The position numbers and the translations under genes were made by a program. From Salinisphaera sp. LB1 (GTDB lineage Bacteria > Pseudomonadota > Gammaproteobacteria > Nevskiales > Salinisphaeraceae), in contig NZ_CP029488.1 in NCBI RefSeq assembly GCF_003177035.1, positions 558,001 to 622,000 of the forward strand: 64,000 nucleotides of DNA. The letters run 5' to 3'. Shown piece after piece: positions 9,647 to 19,288 of the stretch (its first letter is position 1; each line of letters begins with the position of its first letter). Under the pieces are notes generated by a model that saw only the letters and a program-made list of their open reading frames with translations, made no database searches and was not told the DNA's origin.

Positions 9647-9746
9647 TCGGCGCGATCGATTATTGTGGCGAACGCCTCTCGCATCGGCGTTATCAACCGC
9701 GTATGATCGATCGTCCAGAGGGGCATTCCGGGTATATCGCGAGACC

Positions 9747-10340
9747 ATGACAGCGCGTCGCGCCACGATCGAACGCTGCACCGCCGAAACCGATATCCAG
9801 CTCAGCTTGGATCTGGACGGCAGCGGCGAATTCCGGGCCGAAATCGGTGTCGGCTTCTTCGAGCACATGCTGCATCAGCTGGCCCGCCACGGGCTGGTCG
9901 ATCTGGATGTGCGCGCCGCCGGCGACCTGCACATCGACGATCATCACACGGTCGAGGATGTCGGCATCTGTCTGGGTAACGCGCTCAAGCAGGCGGTCGG
10001 CGACAAGAAAGGCATCATGCGCTACGGCCATGCCTATGTGCCGCTCGACGAAGCGCTGTCGCGCGTGGTACTGGATTTTTCCGGGCGTCCGGGTCTGCAT
10101 TTTCGGGTCCCGTTCACCGCCGAAAAAATCGGCAGCTTCGATACTGAACTGGTGCGTGAGTTCTTCAACGGGGTGGCCAGCGGTGCGGCCTTGACGTTGC
10201 ATATGGATACACTCGCCGGCGACAACGCGCACCATATTGCGGAGACGCTGTTCAAGGCCTTCGGCCGGGCGCTGCGCGCCGCGGTGGCCCGCGATCAGCG
10301 CGCCCTCGACGCCCTGCCCTCCACCAAGGGCAGTTTGTAG
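9747..10340 (+). CDS. hisB: Imidazoleglycerol-phosphate dehydratase HisB
   Basis: Sixth step of histidine synthesis, dehydrating imidazole glycerol phosphate. The 197-residue protein is monofunctional, without the phosphatase domain of enteric HisB. The manganese-binding His repeats are seen: [14 protein letters not shown] near 35-48, [10 protein letters not shown] near 64-73, and [17 protein letters not shown] near 157-173. I chose the ATG at 9747 ([15 protein letters not shown]), the standard family N-terminus. First of hisB-hisH-hisA-hisF. Confidence 0.96.
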   Translation: MTARRATIERCTAETDIQLSLDLDGSGEFRAEIGVGFFEHMLHQLARHGLVDLDVRAAGDLHIDDHHTVEDVGICLGNALKQAVGDKKGIMRYGHAYVPLDEALSRVVLDFSGRPGLHFRVPFTAEKIGSFDTELVREFFNGVASGAALTLHMDTLAGDNAHHIAETLFKAFGRALRAAVARDQRALDALPSTKGSL

Positions 10341-10359
10341 AAACCCAACTCGTCGCTTT

Positions 10360-11004
10360 ATGGCAACCGTCGGCATCATCGACTACGGCATGGGCAATCT
10401 GCACTCGATTGCCAAGGCTCTGCGCTACGTCGCTTCGGACGAACAGATCGAGGTCAGCTTCGATCCGGACGCGCTCGCCCGCATGGATCGGCTGGTCCTG
10501 CCCGGCGTGGGTGCGATCGGCCATTGCATGGACGAACTCCAGCGTCTGGAACTCGACGACATGCTGCGCAGCGTCCTCGGCAAGACCCCGCTCATGGGCG
10601 TGTGTCTGGGCATCGAGGCGCTGATGGCGCATTCCGAGGAATCCGGCGGCGTGGACTGCCTGGGCGCCTTTCCGGGCGACACGGTGAAATTCGCCGAGAC
10701 CGAGGTCATGGCCGACGGCTCCCGGCGCAAGATCCCGCACATGGGCTGGAACCAGGTGCATCAGGAGCGCTCTCACCCGCTGTGGAAGGACATCGCGGCG
10801 GACTCCTGGTTCTATTTTGTGCACAGTTACTATGTCGTGCCCGACGATCCCAAGCATATCGCCGGCACGACGGATTATGGCGTGCGATTCACCTCGGTGG
10901 TGCTGCGCGAGAATGTGTTCGCGGTCCAGTTCCATCCGGAGAAGAGCCAGTCCGCCGGGCTGCAACTGCTCGCCAATTTCCTGGAGTGGAACGGCGCGGC
11001 CTGA
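10360..11004 (+). CDS. hisH: Imidazole glycerol phosphate synthase, glutaminase subunit HisH
   Basis: Class I glutamine amidotransferase that feeds ammonia to HisF. It has 214 residues. Nucleophile elbow GVCLGIE gives the catalytic Cys near residue 83; the His/Glu of the triad lie in VQFHPEKSQ near 193. [13 protein letters not shown] at the N-terminus is diagnostic. It lies 19 nt after hisB. Confidence 0.97.
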   Translation: MATVGIIDYGMGNLHSIAKALRYVASDEQIEVSFDPDALARMDRLVLPGVGAIGHCMDELQRLELDDMLRSVLGKTPLMGVCLGIEALMAHSEESGGVDCLGAFPGDTVKFAETEVMADGSRRKIPHMGWNQVHQERSHPLWKDIAADSWFYFVHSYYVVPDDPKHIAGTTDYGVRFTSVVLRENVFAVQFHPEKSQSAGLQLLANFLEWNGAA

Positions 11005-11071
11005 CGGCCACGCCGGCTTATCGGGCATCCGACCCGGTTCATCTGCCGTCAGCAAAGCGAGGAGAAACGGC

Positions 11072-11812
11072 GTGCTACTCATTCCTGCCATCGACATCAA
11101 GGACGGCCAGTGCGTACGCCTGCGTCAGGGCGACATGCACGACGTCACGGTCTTCGACGACGATCCCGTGGCCGTGGCCCAGCGCTGGATCGACGAAGGC
11201 GCCGACCGCATTCACGTGGTCGACCTGGACGGCGCCAAGGCCGGCTACCCCGTCAACGACCGGATCATCGGCGACATCGTCGATGCCGCGGGCCGAATTC
11301 CGGTCCAGGTCGGCGGCGGCATTCGCGACGAGGCTGCAATCGAGACCTATCTCGAACGCGGCGTCGAATTCGTGATCCTGGGCACCCGGGCCGTCTCCGA
11401 GCCGCATTTCGTGGCCGATGTCGGCGTCGAGTTTCCCGGCCATATCATCGTCGGCCTGGACGCCCGCGACGGCATGGTCGCCACCGACGGCTGGTCCAAG
11501 CTATCCAACCACACCGTGGCCGACCTCGCCCAGCAGTTCGAGGAGGACGGCGTGGTCGCCATCATCCACACCGACATCAGCCGCGACGGCATGATGCAGG
11601 GCCTGAATGTCGAAGCCACGCGCGCATTGGCCGCCGAACTCACCATTCCCGTCATCGCTTCCGGTGGCGTGACCGACATGGCCGATATCGATGCGCTACT
11701 CGCCGTTGCATCCGACGGCGTCGCCGGCGCGGTGATCGGCCGTGCCATCTACGAAGGCACGCTCGATCTCGCCGCCGCCCGCAAGCGCGTCAACGAGTAC
11801 AGGGGAGGCTGA
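11072..11812 (+). CDS. hisA: ProFAR isomerase HisA
   Basis: Isomerises the ProFAR intermediate (fourth histidine step). It is a TIM barrel of 246 residues starting [20 protein letters not shown]; the catalytic Asp is in AIDIKDG (position about 8) and the second in [12 protein letters not shown] near 168. VGGGIRDE and ASGGVTD are the two phosphate-binding loops. The start codon is GTG at 11072, chosen because GAGGAG lies 8 nt before it. hisF follows 2 nt after the stop. Confidence 0.97.
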   Translation: MLLIPAIDIKDGQCVRLRQGDMHDVTVFDDDPVAVAQRWIDEGADRIHVVDLDGAKAGYPVNDRIIGDIVDAAGRIPVQVGGGIRDEAAIETYLERGVEFVILGTRAVSEPHFVADVGVEFPGHIIVGLDARDGMVATDGWSKLSNHTVADLAQQFEEDGVVAIIHTDISRDGMMQGLNVEATRALAAELTIPVIASGGVTDMADIDALLAVASDGVAGAVIGRAIYEGTLDLAAARKRVNEYRGG

Positions 11813-11814
11813 GC

Positions 11815-12600
11815 TTGTCTCTCGCCAAACGCATCATCCCGTGCCTGGACATCGACAAGGGCCGCGTCGTCAAGGGCGTGAAGTTCCTGGATATCGCCGA
11901 TGCCGGGGACCCGGTCGAGATCGCCCGTCGCTACGACCAGCAGGGCGCCGACGAACTGGTGTTTCTCGACATCACCGCGTCCAACGAGGACCGCGGCACG
12001 CTCATGGACGTGGTCGAGCAGGTCGCCGGCGAGGTCTTCATCCCGCTGACCGTCGGCGGCGGCGTACGCACCCTGTCGGACGTACGTCGCCTGTTGTCGG
12101 CGGGTGCCGACAAGGTCTCGATCAACACCGCCGCCATCGGCAATCCCGAATTCGTGGCCGAGGCCGCCTACCGCTACGGCAGCCAGTGCATCGTGGTCGC
12201 GCTCGACGTGAAGAACGCGGCGAAAAAGGACGAAGAGCCGCGTTACGAGATCTTTACCCACGGCGGGCGCAAATCGACCGGCATCGAGGCCATCGGCTGG
12301 GCCCAGAAGCTGGTGTCGCTCGGCGCGGGCGAAGTGCTGCTGACCAGCATGGATCGTGACGGTACCAAGTCCGGCTTCGATATCCAGCTCACGCGGGCGG
12401 TCTCCGATGCGGTCCCGGTGCCGGTGATCGCCTCGGGCGGCGTAGGCGAACTGGAAGATCTCTACGACGGCCTGTCCGCCGGCCATGCCGATGCCGTGCT
12501 GGCAGCGTCCATCTTCCATTTCGGCACCTACACCATCCAGCAGGCCAAGAATTACCTGGCCGAGCGCGGTATCCCGGTACGCGACGCAGTCTTTCGCTGA
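11815..12600 (+). CDS. hisF: Imidazole glycerol phosphate synthase, cyclase subunit HisF
   Basis: Cyclase partner of HisH, making imidazole glycerol phosphate and AICAR. The 261-residue TIM barrel carries the conserved [20 protein letters not shown]-terminus (catalytic Asp near 11), VGGGVRTL near 82, the second catalytic Asp in [13 protein letters not shown] near 183 and [10 protein letters not shown] near 226. The start is TTG at 11815 with a strong AGGGGAGG upstream; the frame has no ATG near the conserved N-terminus. It ends the his run and is followed by a hairpin. Confidence 0.97.
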   Translation: MSLAKRIIPCLDIDKGRVVKGVKFLDIADAGDPVEIARRYDQQGADELVFLDITASNEDRGTLMDVVEQVAGEVFIPLTVGGGVRTLSDVRRLLSAGADKVSINTAAIGNPEFVAEAAYRYGSQCIVVALDVKNAAKKDEEPRYEIFTHGGRKSTGIEAIGWAQKLVSLGAGEVLLTSMDRDGTKSGFDIQLTRAVSDAVPVPVIASGGVGELEDLYDGLSAGHADAVLAASIFHFGTYTIQQAKNYLAERGIPVRDAVFR

Positions 12601-12609
12601 GCATGATCC

Positions 12610-12630
12610 AGCCCGGGCCGAACCCGGGCT
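12610..12630 (+). terminator. Hairpin after hisF
   Basis: Perfect 8-bp stem AGCCCGGG/CCCGGGCT with a 5-nt loop, starting 10 nt after the hisF stop and lying between convergent hisF and the PfpI gene. There is no U-tract on either side, so it may act as a weak bidirectional terminator or only as an RNA end stabiliser. Confidence 0.5.
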
Positions 12631-12658
12631 GAGTCAAGCGGCGAACCGGCGCGGCGCG

Positions 12659-13225
12659 CTATGCGGTCTGTTCCGCGTGCCTGCCTTCGGCGAACTCCTC
12701 GATCGCCTTGGCACAGAAGGCGTCCAGATCGTCCGGCGTGCGGCTGGTAACCAAGCCCTCATCGCAGACAACCGCCTGATCGACCCAGTTCGCGCCAGCG
12801 TTCTTCAAATCAGTCTTGATCGACGGAAATGACGTCAGCGTGCGCCCGTCGACCACGCCCGCCTCGATCAGGGTGATCGGTGCGTGGCAAATTGCGGCGA
12901 CCGGCTTGTGCTGCTTGAAAAAATCGCGCACGAAATCGACCGCTTTGTCATTGACGCGCAGCCCATCCGGATTGAGTGTGCCGCCGGGCAATACCAGCCC
13001 GTTGTAGTCGGACGCCGAGACTTCATCGACGATCTCGTCCACCGTGAACGTGTCGGCCTTGTCGATATCGCCGCGCATGCCCTGCACTTCGCCGGATTGC
13101 AACGAAACGAGATGCACTTGCGCACCGGCTTCGGTGATGTCCTGACGCGACCGCGTCAGTTCGATTTGCTCGAAACCGTCGGCAACCAGAAACGCGATCT
13201 TCTTGCCTTCGAGTTGACCTGCCAT
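12659..13225 (-). CDS. PfpI/DJ-1 family glutamine amidotransferase-like protein
   Basis: 188 residues of the DJ-1/PfpI superfamily. Members include deglycase-like, general-stress and protease proteins; the exact reaction is uncertain. Seen: KKIAFLVADGFEQIEL near residues 8-23 with the conserved Glu, LVLPGGTLNPD near 76, and the nucleophile elbow AICHAPITLIEAG near 109 with the reactive Cys followed by His. The family is often called YhbO/PfpI. The start at 13225 gives the standard N-terminus. The gene is monocistronic and convergent with hisF; the 197 nt upstream has no gene. Confidence 0.88.
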   Translation of the reverse strand: MAGQLEGKKIAFLVADGFEQIELTRSRQDITEAGAQVHLVSLQSGEVQGMRGDIDKADTFTVDEIVDEVSASDYNGLVLPGGTLNPDGLRVNDKAVDFVRDFFKQHKPVAAICHAPITLIEAGVVDGRTLTSFPSIKTDLKNAGANWVDQAVVCDEGLVTSRTPDDLDAFCAKAIEEFAEGRHAEQTA

Positions 13226-13422
13226 GGTGTGACTCCTTTTGGCATGCGATGCTCGGTTGCCAAAACACTGGTGCCCACCCGAACCGATTCCAATCCGTAG
13301 CGTTACCCAGGTTATCCAGGCAGCACCCGGAGGCACGGGCCTCGCGCCACGACGGCGCGGCCAGGACAACGGCGGCGGCTCGTCGCAACATCAAGCCGTA
13401 GGGCTCGACGCCACTACACCGG

Positions 13423-14754
13423 CTACACGGGCGGTCGCTCGAGCACCGCGTAGTAGAAGCCGTCGAAATCATGATCACCGGGCGCGATGCGGCGGCCGAT
13501 CGTCTCGGGCCGGCCCCAGCCGGCCTCGATCGGTTTTTCGCAGGCCTCCGGCGTGGCGGACAGAAAATCGGCTACGACCGCGACGCCCTCGGCGCGCAGA
13601 ATCGAGCAGGTGGCATAGACCAGCCGGCCGCCGGGCGCGAGCAGCGGCCAGAGCGCGGCAAGCAGGGCGCGCTGGCGCGTGGCGGCGGCGGTGACGTCCG
13701 ATGCCCGCCGCAGCCATTTGATATCGGGATGCCGTCGGATCACGCCGGTACCGCTGCAAGGCGCATCCAGCAGGATGCGATCGAACGGCTGGCCATTCCA
13801 CCAGGCCGCCGGTTCCGCGGCATCACCGACGCGGACCGTCGCCGCCAGGCCCAACCGGGCCAGCGTCGCTTCGAGCGTCCGCGCGCGCTCGGCGGCGATA
13901 TCCAGTGCAGTCAGTGCGACATCGGCCCGCTCCAGCAGGTGGGCGCTCTTGTTGCCGGGCGCCGCGCAGGCGTCGAGCACGCGCTGGCCCGGTTCCGGCG
14001 CCAGCAGATCGGCGGCCAGCTGGGCCGCGCCGTCCTGGATCGACACCTCGCCCGCGGCGAACCTCGGCAGACGCTCGGCCGCAACCGGCTCGTCCAGCGT
14101 CAGGCCCTCGGCACAATCGGCGATGGGCGTGGCCGCGATACCGGCTTCGGCCCAGCGCGCGCGCAGGCCATCCCGCGTGGCGCGACGCGCGTTGACGCGC
14201 ACATGCATTGGCGCGCGCGCATTGCCAGCGGCCAGGACCGCCGGGGCCTCGGCGCCCCAGTCGTCGGCGATCATGCCGGCCAGCCAGTCGGGATAGCTTT
14301 CACGCACCGCGACGCTGGCATCGTCCAGCGACGCCGGTTCGCGCTGGTGCCCGCGCAGCACCGCATTGACCAGACCGCGCGCCTTGGCCAGTTTGAGCTT
14401 GCCGGTGGCGGCCACGGTGGCATGCACCGCCGCATGCGGCGGCACCCGCGTGGCCTCGAGCTGATAGAGCCCGACCCGAAGCAGCGCATCAAGCAGCGGC
14501 TGGGGTTTCTTTTTCAACCGGGGCGCGAGCAGCGCGCCCAGCCGACGATGATCGCGCAGCGTGCCGTAAGCCAGCAGCCGCGCCAGCGAGCGATCGGCCC
14601 CGGCGAGCGTGGGTGGCCAGGCGGCGATGGCCGCATCCAGGCTGCGGCCCTGGTCGATCACCGCCGCAACTGCACGCGCGGCGTGAACGCGCGCTGCCGT
14701 GCCCGCCGCATCAACCAAAACGGACGCCAACCCAGGCGCGGCCGTTGGCGGCAT
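13423..14754 (-). CDS. rsmB: 16S rRNA m5C967 methyltransferase RsmB
   Basis: SAM-dependent methyltransferase acting on C967 of 16S rRNA. An N-terminal NusB-like helical domain (about residues 20-150) is followed by the Rossmann methyltransferase domain with DACAAPGNKSAHLLE near 262, DAPCSGTGVIRRHPDIKW near 331 (first catalytic Cys) and YATCSILRAEG near 388 (second Cys). The start is uncertain: the ATG at 14754 overlaps the fmt end by 44 nt, and TTG codons nearer the fmt stop could also serve. It is third in def-fmt-rsmB, a standard gammaproteobacterial order. Confidence 0.94.
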   Translation of the reverse strand: MPPTAAPGLASVLVDAAGTAARVHAARAVAAVIDQGRSLDAAIAAWPPTLAGADRSLARLLAYGTLRDHRRLGALLAPRLKKKPQPLLDALLRVGLYQLEATRVPPHAAVHATVAATGKLKLAKARGLVNAVLRGHQREPASLDDASVAVRESYPDWLAGMIADDWGAEAPAVLAAGNARAPMHVRVNARRATRDGLRARWAEAGIAATPIADCAEGLTLDEPVAAERLPRFAAGEVSIQDGAAQLAADLLAPEPGQRVLDACAAPGNKSAHLLERADVALTALDIAAERARTLEATLARLGLAATVRVGDAAEPAAWWNGQPFDRILLDAPCSGTGVIRRHPDIKWLRRASDVTAAATRQRALLAALWPLLAPGGRLVYATCSILRAEGVAVVADFLSATPEACEKPIEAGWGRPETIGRRIAPGDHDFDGFYYAVLERPPV

Positions 14755-15637
14755 CCGCCGCGCTCATACGGCGCTTGCCGGGCAGTTGCAGTTCGGTAAC
14801 GCGCAACACGCCGTCGGCCGTGGCGATATCGATGCCGTCGCGCCCGGCGGCAATCACGGTGCCCGGCGCGGCCGGCGTCGTCTCGTCCCGGCTGACCGCC
14901 TGCCAGAATCGCACGCGATCGCCCTCAAGCTCGGCATGCGCCACCGGCCAGGGCGAGAATGCGCGCACGAGCCGGGCGATGCGCACCGCCGGTTGCGTCC
15001 AGTCGATCGCGGCCTCGGCCTTGTCGAGCATGGCGGCGTAGGTCGCGCGCTCATCGTCCTGAGCGACCGGCGTCAGGCCATCGGGCAGCGCATCGAGCGC
15101 ATCGACCAGGGCCGCGCTGCCCTGGTCGGCCAGCACGTCGTGCAAATCGCCGGCCGTGGCGGTCTCGTCGAGCGGCGTGCGGCGCACGGCCAGCATGTCG
15201 CCGGTATCCAGCCCCACGTCCATCTGCATGATGGTCACGCCGGTTTCCGCGTCGCCGGCCTCGATGGCGCGTGCGATCGGGGCCGCGCCGCGCCAACGCG
15301 GCAGCAACGAGGCATGCACGTTCAGGCAACCCCAGGTCGGCAGGTCGAGCACGGCCTTCGGCAGGATCAGGCCGTAGGCCACGACCACCATCACGTCCGG
15401 CGCGAGTTCGGCGAGCCGATCGAACGCCTCGGTGTTGTTCTTGAGTTTTTCCGGCTGGAATACCGGCAGCCCGAGCTCGAGCGCACGCGCCTTGACCGGC
15501 GACGGCTTGAGCCTGCGCCCGCGACCGGCCGGGCGATCCGGCTGGGTGAACACGCCCACCAGCTCGTGGCCGCTGGCCGCGATCGCCTCCAGTGTGGGCA
15601 GCGCGAATTCGGGAGTCCCGGCAAAAACGATGCGCAT
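14711..15637 (-). CDS. fmt: Methionyl-tRNA formyltransferase
   Basis: Formylates initiator Met-tRNA using 10-formyl-THF. It has 308 residues: MRIVFAGTPEFALPTLEAI N-terminus, the SLLPRWRGAAPIARAI motif near residues 111-126, GVTIMQMDVGLDTGDML near 135-151, and a C-terminal OB-like domain. It lies 3 nt after def and overlaps the assigned rsmB start by 44 nt. Confidence 0.97.
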   Translation of the reverse strand: MRIVFAGTPEFALPTLEAIAASGHELVGVFTQPDRPAGRGRRLKPSPVKARALELGLPVFQPEKLKNNTEAFDRLAELAPDVMVVVAYGLILPKAVLDLPTWGCLNVHASLLPRWRGAAPIARAIEAGDAETGVTIMQMDVGLDTGDMLAVRRTPLDETATAGDLHDVLADQGSAALVDALDALPDGLTPVAQDDERATYAAMLDKAEAAIDWTQPAVRIARLVRAFSPWPVAHAELEGDRVRFWQAVSRDETTPAAPGTVIAAGRDGIDIATADGVLRVTELQLPGKRRMSAADAANGRAWVGVRFG

Positions 15638-15640
15638 GGG

Positions 15641-16156
15641 TCAGTCTGCCTTGGCGCCTTCGCGCTTGGCCGCCTTGGTCAGCTTGCGCCGGATGCGCTC
15701 GCGCTTGAGCCGGGAAAGCTTGTCGATATACAGCCCGCCGTCGAGATGGGCAAGCTCGTGCTGCACGCACTGCGCCAACAGGCCTTCGGCGTCCATTTCG
15801 TATTCACGACCGTCACGATCCTGGGCGGCAAAGCGCAGCCGCGTGGCGCGGGTGACGCGATCAAAGTGTTCCGGCACCGACAGACAGCCTTCGTCGACCA
15901 CTTCCTCCCCCTCGGACCAGAGAATGCGCGGATTGCACATCACGATGCGCTCGCTCTTGTCCTCGGAACAATCCATGACCGCCACGCGCCGCGTATCGCC
16001 GACCTGGGTCGCCGCCAGCCCGACGCCCGGCGCGTCGTACATGGTCTCGAACATGTCGTCGATGAAACGTGACAGCGTGTCGTCGAAAACCGTGATCGGG
16101 TCGGTCACCGCGCGCAGGCGCGGATCGGGGAAATGCAAAATCTCGAGAATGGCCAT
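15641..16156 (-). CDS. def: Peptide deformylase
   Basis: Iron-dependent enzyme removing the N-formyl group from nascent proteins. All three motifs are present in 171 residues: [10 protein letters not shown] near 44-53, [10 protein letters not shown] near 88-97 and [14 protein letters not shown] near 131-144 (HExxH variant HELAH). First gene of the leftward def-fmt-rsmB operon; divergent from the LysM lipoprotein gene, with 95 nt between starts. Confidence 0.97.
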   Translation of the reverse strand: MAILEILHFPDPRLRAVTDPITVFDDTLSRFIDDMFETMYDAPGVGLAATQVGDTRRVAVMDCSEDKSERIVMCNPRILWSEGEEVVDEGCLSVPEHFDRVTRATRLRFAAQDRDGREYEMDAEGLLAQCVQHELAHLDGGLYIDKLSRLKRERIRRKLTKAAKREGAKAD

Positions 16157-16251
16157 ATTCTGTCGGCAGTTGACTGACGTCGATTGTTCAGACGGCGGCG
16201 GTATGGCCGCGGCCGGCGGTCGAAACGCGGGAGTATAACGGTTTGAGGCAG

Positions 16252-17412
16252 ATGCGGATTGGGGGATGGCGGCTGCTCGGGCTTGGCCTGGCGCTGCTCG
16301 CGTCGGGCTGCGCGCACGGGCCCGGCCAACAGGCGGGCGGCGCGCAGGCGAACGGGGCCACGGCCGGCGCGACGCACGATCCCGGCCGGACCACGCCCCT
16401 GCCTGCCAAGCCCGCTCCCGTGGAGAAGAACCTGACCACGGCGAATCTGGCCGGACACATGCGCGACGACGCGCCGCTGCGTTATGTGGTCAAGCGCGGC
16501 GATACGCTCTGGGATATCGCCGGCAAGTATCTCGATGATCCCTGGTACTGGCCACAGCTATGGGATGCCAATCCCGATATCGTCAATCCGCATCGGATCT
16601 ACCCCGGCGAAGTTCTGGTGCTCACACGTGGCATGAACGGCCAGCCGCGGCTGGCGCGCGGCAAAACGGTGCATCTGGAACCGCAGGTGCGCGAGGAACC
16701 GTTGCCGCAGGCGATTGCGGTCATCCCCTATTCCGCGATCCGCGATTTTCTGCAAAGCCCGCGCCTGGTCGACGGGAAAACGCTCGAGAACGCGCCCTAC
16801 GTGGTGTCCTTCGACGATCAGCATGTGGTCGCCGGCAACGGCGCCACGGTGTATGTTCGCGGTGCCGATCACAACGGGCCCGATCACTATGAACTGGTCC
16901 ATCCGGCCGGCCCCTACCGCGACGCGGAAACCCACAAGGTTCTGGGCCGCAAGGTCGTGCCGGTCGGCCGGCTGACTATTCAATCCTTTGGCCCGAAGAT
17001 CGCGACGGCCCGTATCGACAAGACCTACCGCGAAGCCCGGCGCGGCGATCGCCTGCTGCCGGTGCCCCATGAAAATCTGCTGCGCGATTTCTATCCCCAT
17101 GCGCCCGGCAAGGCGCTGAGCGCCCATATCATTTCGGTCTACGGCGGCGTCGGCGAGATCGGCCAGTACGATGTCGTCACGCTGGACCGCGGCCACAACA
17201 TCGGGCTGCGACGCGGCGATGTCCTCGATATCTACAAATCCGGGCGTACCGTGTCCGATCCGGTCGCCGGCGGCCAGGTCACGCTGCCCGAGGTGAAAGC
17301 CGGCTATCTGATGGTGTTCAAGGTCGACGATAAGGTGAGCTTCGCGCTGGTCATGCATGCCACGCGCGCTATCCACGTCGACGACGTCGTGCATTCGCCG
17401 GCCGCCACATGA
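16252..17412 (+). CDS. LysM-domain lipoprotein
   Basis: 386 residues. The ATG at 16252 gives a lipoprotein signal peptide ending in lipobox LASGC (Cys near 19), followed by a flexible Gly/Ala/Pro linker. A LysM domain, [18 protein letters not shown] to [11 protein letters not shown], spans about residues 76-125 and should bind peptidoglycan. The rest resembles the uncharacterised C-terminal region found in LysM proteins encoded beside dprA in many proteobacteria. A TATAAC sits 17 nt before the start. The stop overlaps the dprA start by 4 nt. Role beyond the cell wall is unknown. Confidence 0.85.
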   Translation: MRIGGWRLLGLGLALLASGCAHGPGQQAGGAQANGATAGATHDPGRTTPLPAKPAPVEKNLTTANLAGHMRDDAPLRYVVKRGDTLWDIAGKYLDDPWYWPQLWDANPDIVNPHRIYPGEVLVLTRGMNGQPRLARGKTVHLEPQVREEPLPQAIAVIPYSAIRDFLQSPRLVDGKTLENAPYVVSFDDQHVVAGNGATVYVRGADHNGPDHYELVHPAGPYRDAETHKVLGRKVVPVGRLTIQSFGPKIATARIDKTYREARRGDRLLPVPHENLLRDFYPHAPGKALSAHIISVYGGVGEIGQYDVVTLDRGHNIGLRRGDVLDIYKSGRTVSDPVAGGQVTLPEVKAGYLMVFKVDDKVSFALVMHATRAIHVDDVVHSPAAT

Positions 17413-18518
17413 GCGATCGCTCGGCCTGGCTGCGCCTGGCGACCACGCCGGGGATCGGCGCGACCCTTGCCGGACGCCTTGTTGCGCGTTTCGGCAGCGC
17501 GCAAGCAGCGCTCACGGGCAGCGACGCCGGCTGGCGCGACGCCGGGCTGCCGGCGCCGGCGCGCCGGGCGCTGGCCGAGCCGCCCGGCGAAGCGATGGCG
17601 CGAACCGAGGCCTGGCTGGCCGAGGACGGGCACCATTTCCTCACGCTCGACCATCCGGCGTATCCACCCGCACTTGCCGAACTCGATCCGCCACCACCGT
17701 GGCTTTACGCGCTGGGCGACCTCGACCTGCTGGATTATCCGGCCATCGCCATCGTCGGCAGCCGCAATCCGAGCCACGCCGGGCGCGACGCCGCGCATGA
17801 ATTCGGGCGCGCGCTGGCAGCGGCCGGGCTGGTGGTGGTCTCCGGCCTGGCCCGCGGTATCGATGCCGCCGCGCACGAAGGCGCGCTGGATGCCGATGGC
17901 TACACCATCGCCATCACCGGCACGGGGCTGGACCGGGTGTATCCGGCGGCCAACAAGGCGCTGGCCGAACGCATCGCGGAACGCGGCCTGCTGTTGTCGG
18001 AATTCGGCCTCGGCACCCAGCCGCTGCGTGGCAATTTCCCGCGGCGCAACCGCGTGATCGCCGGTTTGTGCACCGCCACGCTGGTGGTCGAGGCAGCGCG
18101 CGCCTCCGGCTCGCTGATCACAGCGCGCATGGCCAGTGCCGCCAACCGCGAGGTCTTCGCCCTGCCCGGTTCGATTCACAATCCGCTGGCGCGCGGCTGT
18201 CATCAACTGATTCGCGAAGGCGCCAAGCTGGTCGAAACGACCGACCACATCCTGGAGGAGATCGCCGGCTCGATCGACGGCTATCGCCGGGGCCCGGCGC
18301 CGCGCGCCAGCGCTCAGAATCCCGAGCCGCCGGAAGCCGACGGAAACGACAATGCCGCTGAACTGCTAGCGGCCGTCGGCCACGATCCGGTGCGCATCGA
18401 TGACCTGGTGGCGCGCACCGGCTGGCCCGCGGACGCCGTATCCTCGACACTGCTGATACTGGAGCTCGAAGGCCGTGTACAGGCCGTGGCCGGCGGCGCC
18501 TACGTTCGTTCGGGCTGA
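17409..18518 (+). CDS. dprA: DNA processing protein DprA
   Basis: Loads RecA on incoming single-stranded DNA during natural transformation. It has 369 residues: an N-terminal helix-hairpin-helix-like region (LATTPGIGATLAGRLV), an extended Rossmann fold with IAIVGSRNPSHAG near 115-127, SGLARGIDAAAHEGAL near 146-161, NFPRRNRVIAGL near 210-221, and a small C-terminal winged-helix region (about 310-365). It starts inside the LysM gene stop (ATGA). Presence alone does not prove competence. Confidence 0.96.
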   Translation: MSDRSAWLRLATTPGIGATLAGRLVARFGSAQAALTGSDAGWRDAGLPAPARRALAEPPGEAMARTEAWLAEDGHHFLTLDHPAYPPALAELDPPPPWLYALGDLDLLDYPAIAIVGSRNPSHAGRDAAHEFGRALAAAGLVVVSGLARGIDAAAHEGALDADGYTIAITGTGLDRVYPAANKALAERIAERGLLLSEFGLGTQPLRGNFPRRNRVIAGLCTATLVVEAARASGSLITARMASAANREVFALPGSIHNPLARGCHQLIREGAKLVETTDHILEEIAGSIDGYRRGPAPRASAQNPEPPEADGNDNAAELLAAVGHDPVRIDDLVARTGWPADAVSSTLLILELEGRVQAVAGGAYVRSG

Positions 18519-18571
18519 GTCAGCACCCCGGCCCGCGCACGTTTTCGGCGCCCCCGCTGCAATCATCATGG

Positions 18572-18577
18572 TAAAGT
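18572..18577 (+). promoter_or_regulatory. -10-like TAAAGT immediately upstream of smg
   Basis: TAAAGT followed by 7 nt and then the smg ATG at 18585, with no Shine-Dalgarno sequence between. The spacing would place the transcript start at the start codon. No clear -35 is seen. Confidence 0.35.
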
Positions 18578-18584
18578 TGGCCGC

Positions 18585-19058
18585 ATGAACGAAAATGTCC
18601 TGGACGTCCTGCTGTACCTGTTCGAGAACTTTTCGTTGACGGACGTCGGCGCGACCGGCGACGTCCGCCGGGATCTCGGCGACGCAGGGTTTTTCCCCGA
18701 CGAAATCGACGATGCCTTCGACTGGCTGCGTGCAGCCCAGCCCGAAGGTCGGGCGCCGATCACGCCGCCTTCGAACGACAGCATCCGTATCTATGCCGGG
18801 CCGGAACTGTACGTGCTCGATGCCGAGTGCCGCGGTTACATCGTGCGGCTTGAGCGCGCCGGCGTGCTCTCGGCGGCCAACCGCGAGCTGGTCATCGACC
18901 GTCTGATGGCCCTGGTGGACGATGAGTACGAAGGCGCCGAGCTCGAGCAGGTGAAGTGGGTCGTGATGATGGTGCTGTCCTCCGCCGACGGCCACGAGAC
19001 CGCGCAGGCGCGGATGGAAGCCATGCTTCACGCCGAGGCCCCGGGCGCGAGTCACTAG
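18585..19058 (+). CDS. smg: Smg family protein (DUF494)
   Basis: 157 residues, acidic, all helical. The N-terminus MNENVLDVLLYLFENF and the later R-YAGPELYVLDAECRGYIVRLERAGVLS segment (about 66-92) are characteristic of Smg, a conserved proteobacterial protein nearly always found between dprA and topA, as here. Molecular function is not established. The C-terminal EGAELEQVKWVVMMVL helix is also typical. Confidence 0.93.
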   Translation: MNENVLDVLLYLFENFSLTDVGATGDVRRDLGDAGFFPDEIDDAFDWLRAAQPEGRAPITPPSNDSIRIYAGPELYVLDAECRGYIVRLERAGVLSAANRELVIDRLMALVDDEYEGAELEQVKWVVMMVLSSADGHETAQARMEAMLHAEAPGASH

Positions 19059-19288
19059 AGCCTTTTAACGTGTCCGCATGGGGCGCGCCGGCCGGCCTGC
19101 GACTGTCGAAGTTCGGCATCGGCAGGCTGTTTGCGGCCGCCTCGATGCCTTGAAAACCACGCGCTCGAGCCGCCTCGCTCGGTCGACGTATCTTGACGCT
19201 GGCGCATCGCGCGTGCTTCAAAGGCTGTGCTAGGGTTCGCCACGCGGCGCTGTTGCCGTCTTATCCATCCCCTTTCAAGTGTGAGTCG

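Noticed and set aside
12610-12630. hisF hairpin as a riboswitch or attenuator
   Set aside because: It is downstream of the last gene, with no leader peptide or alternative pairing.
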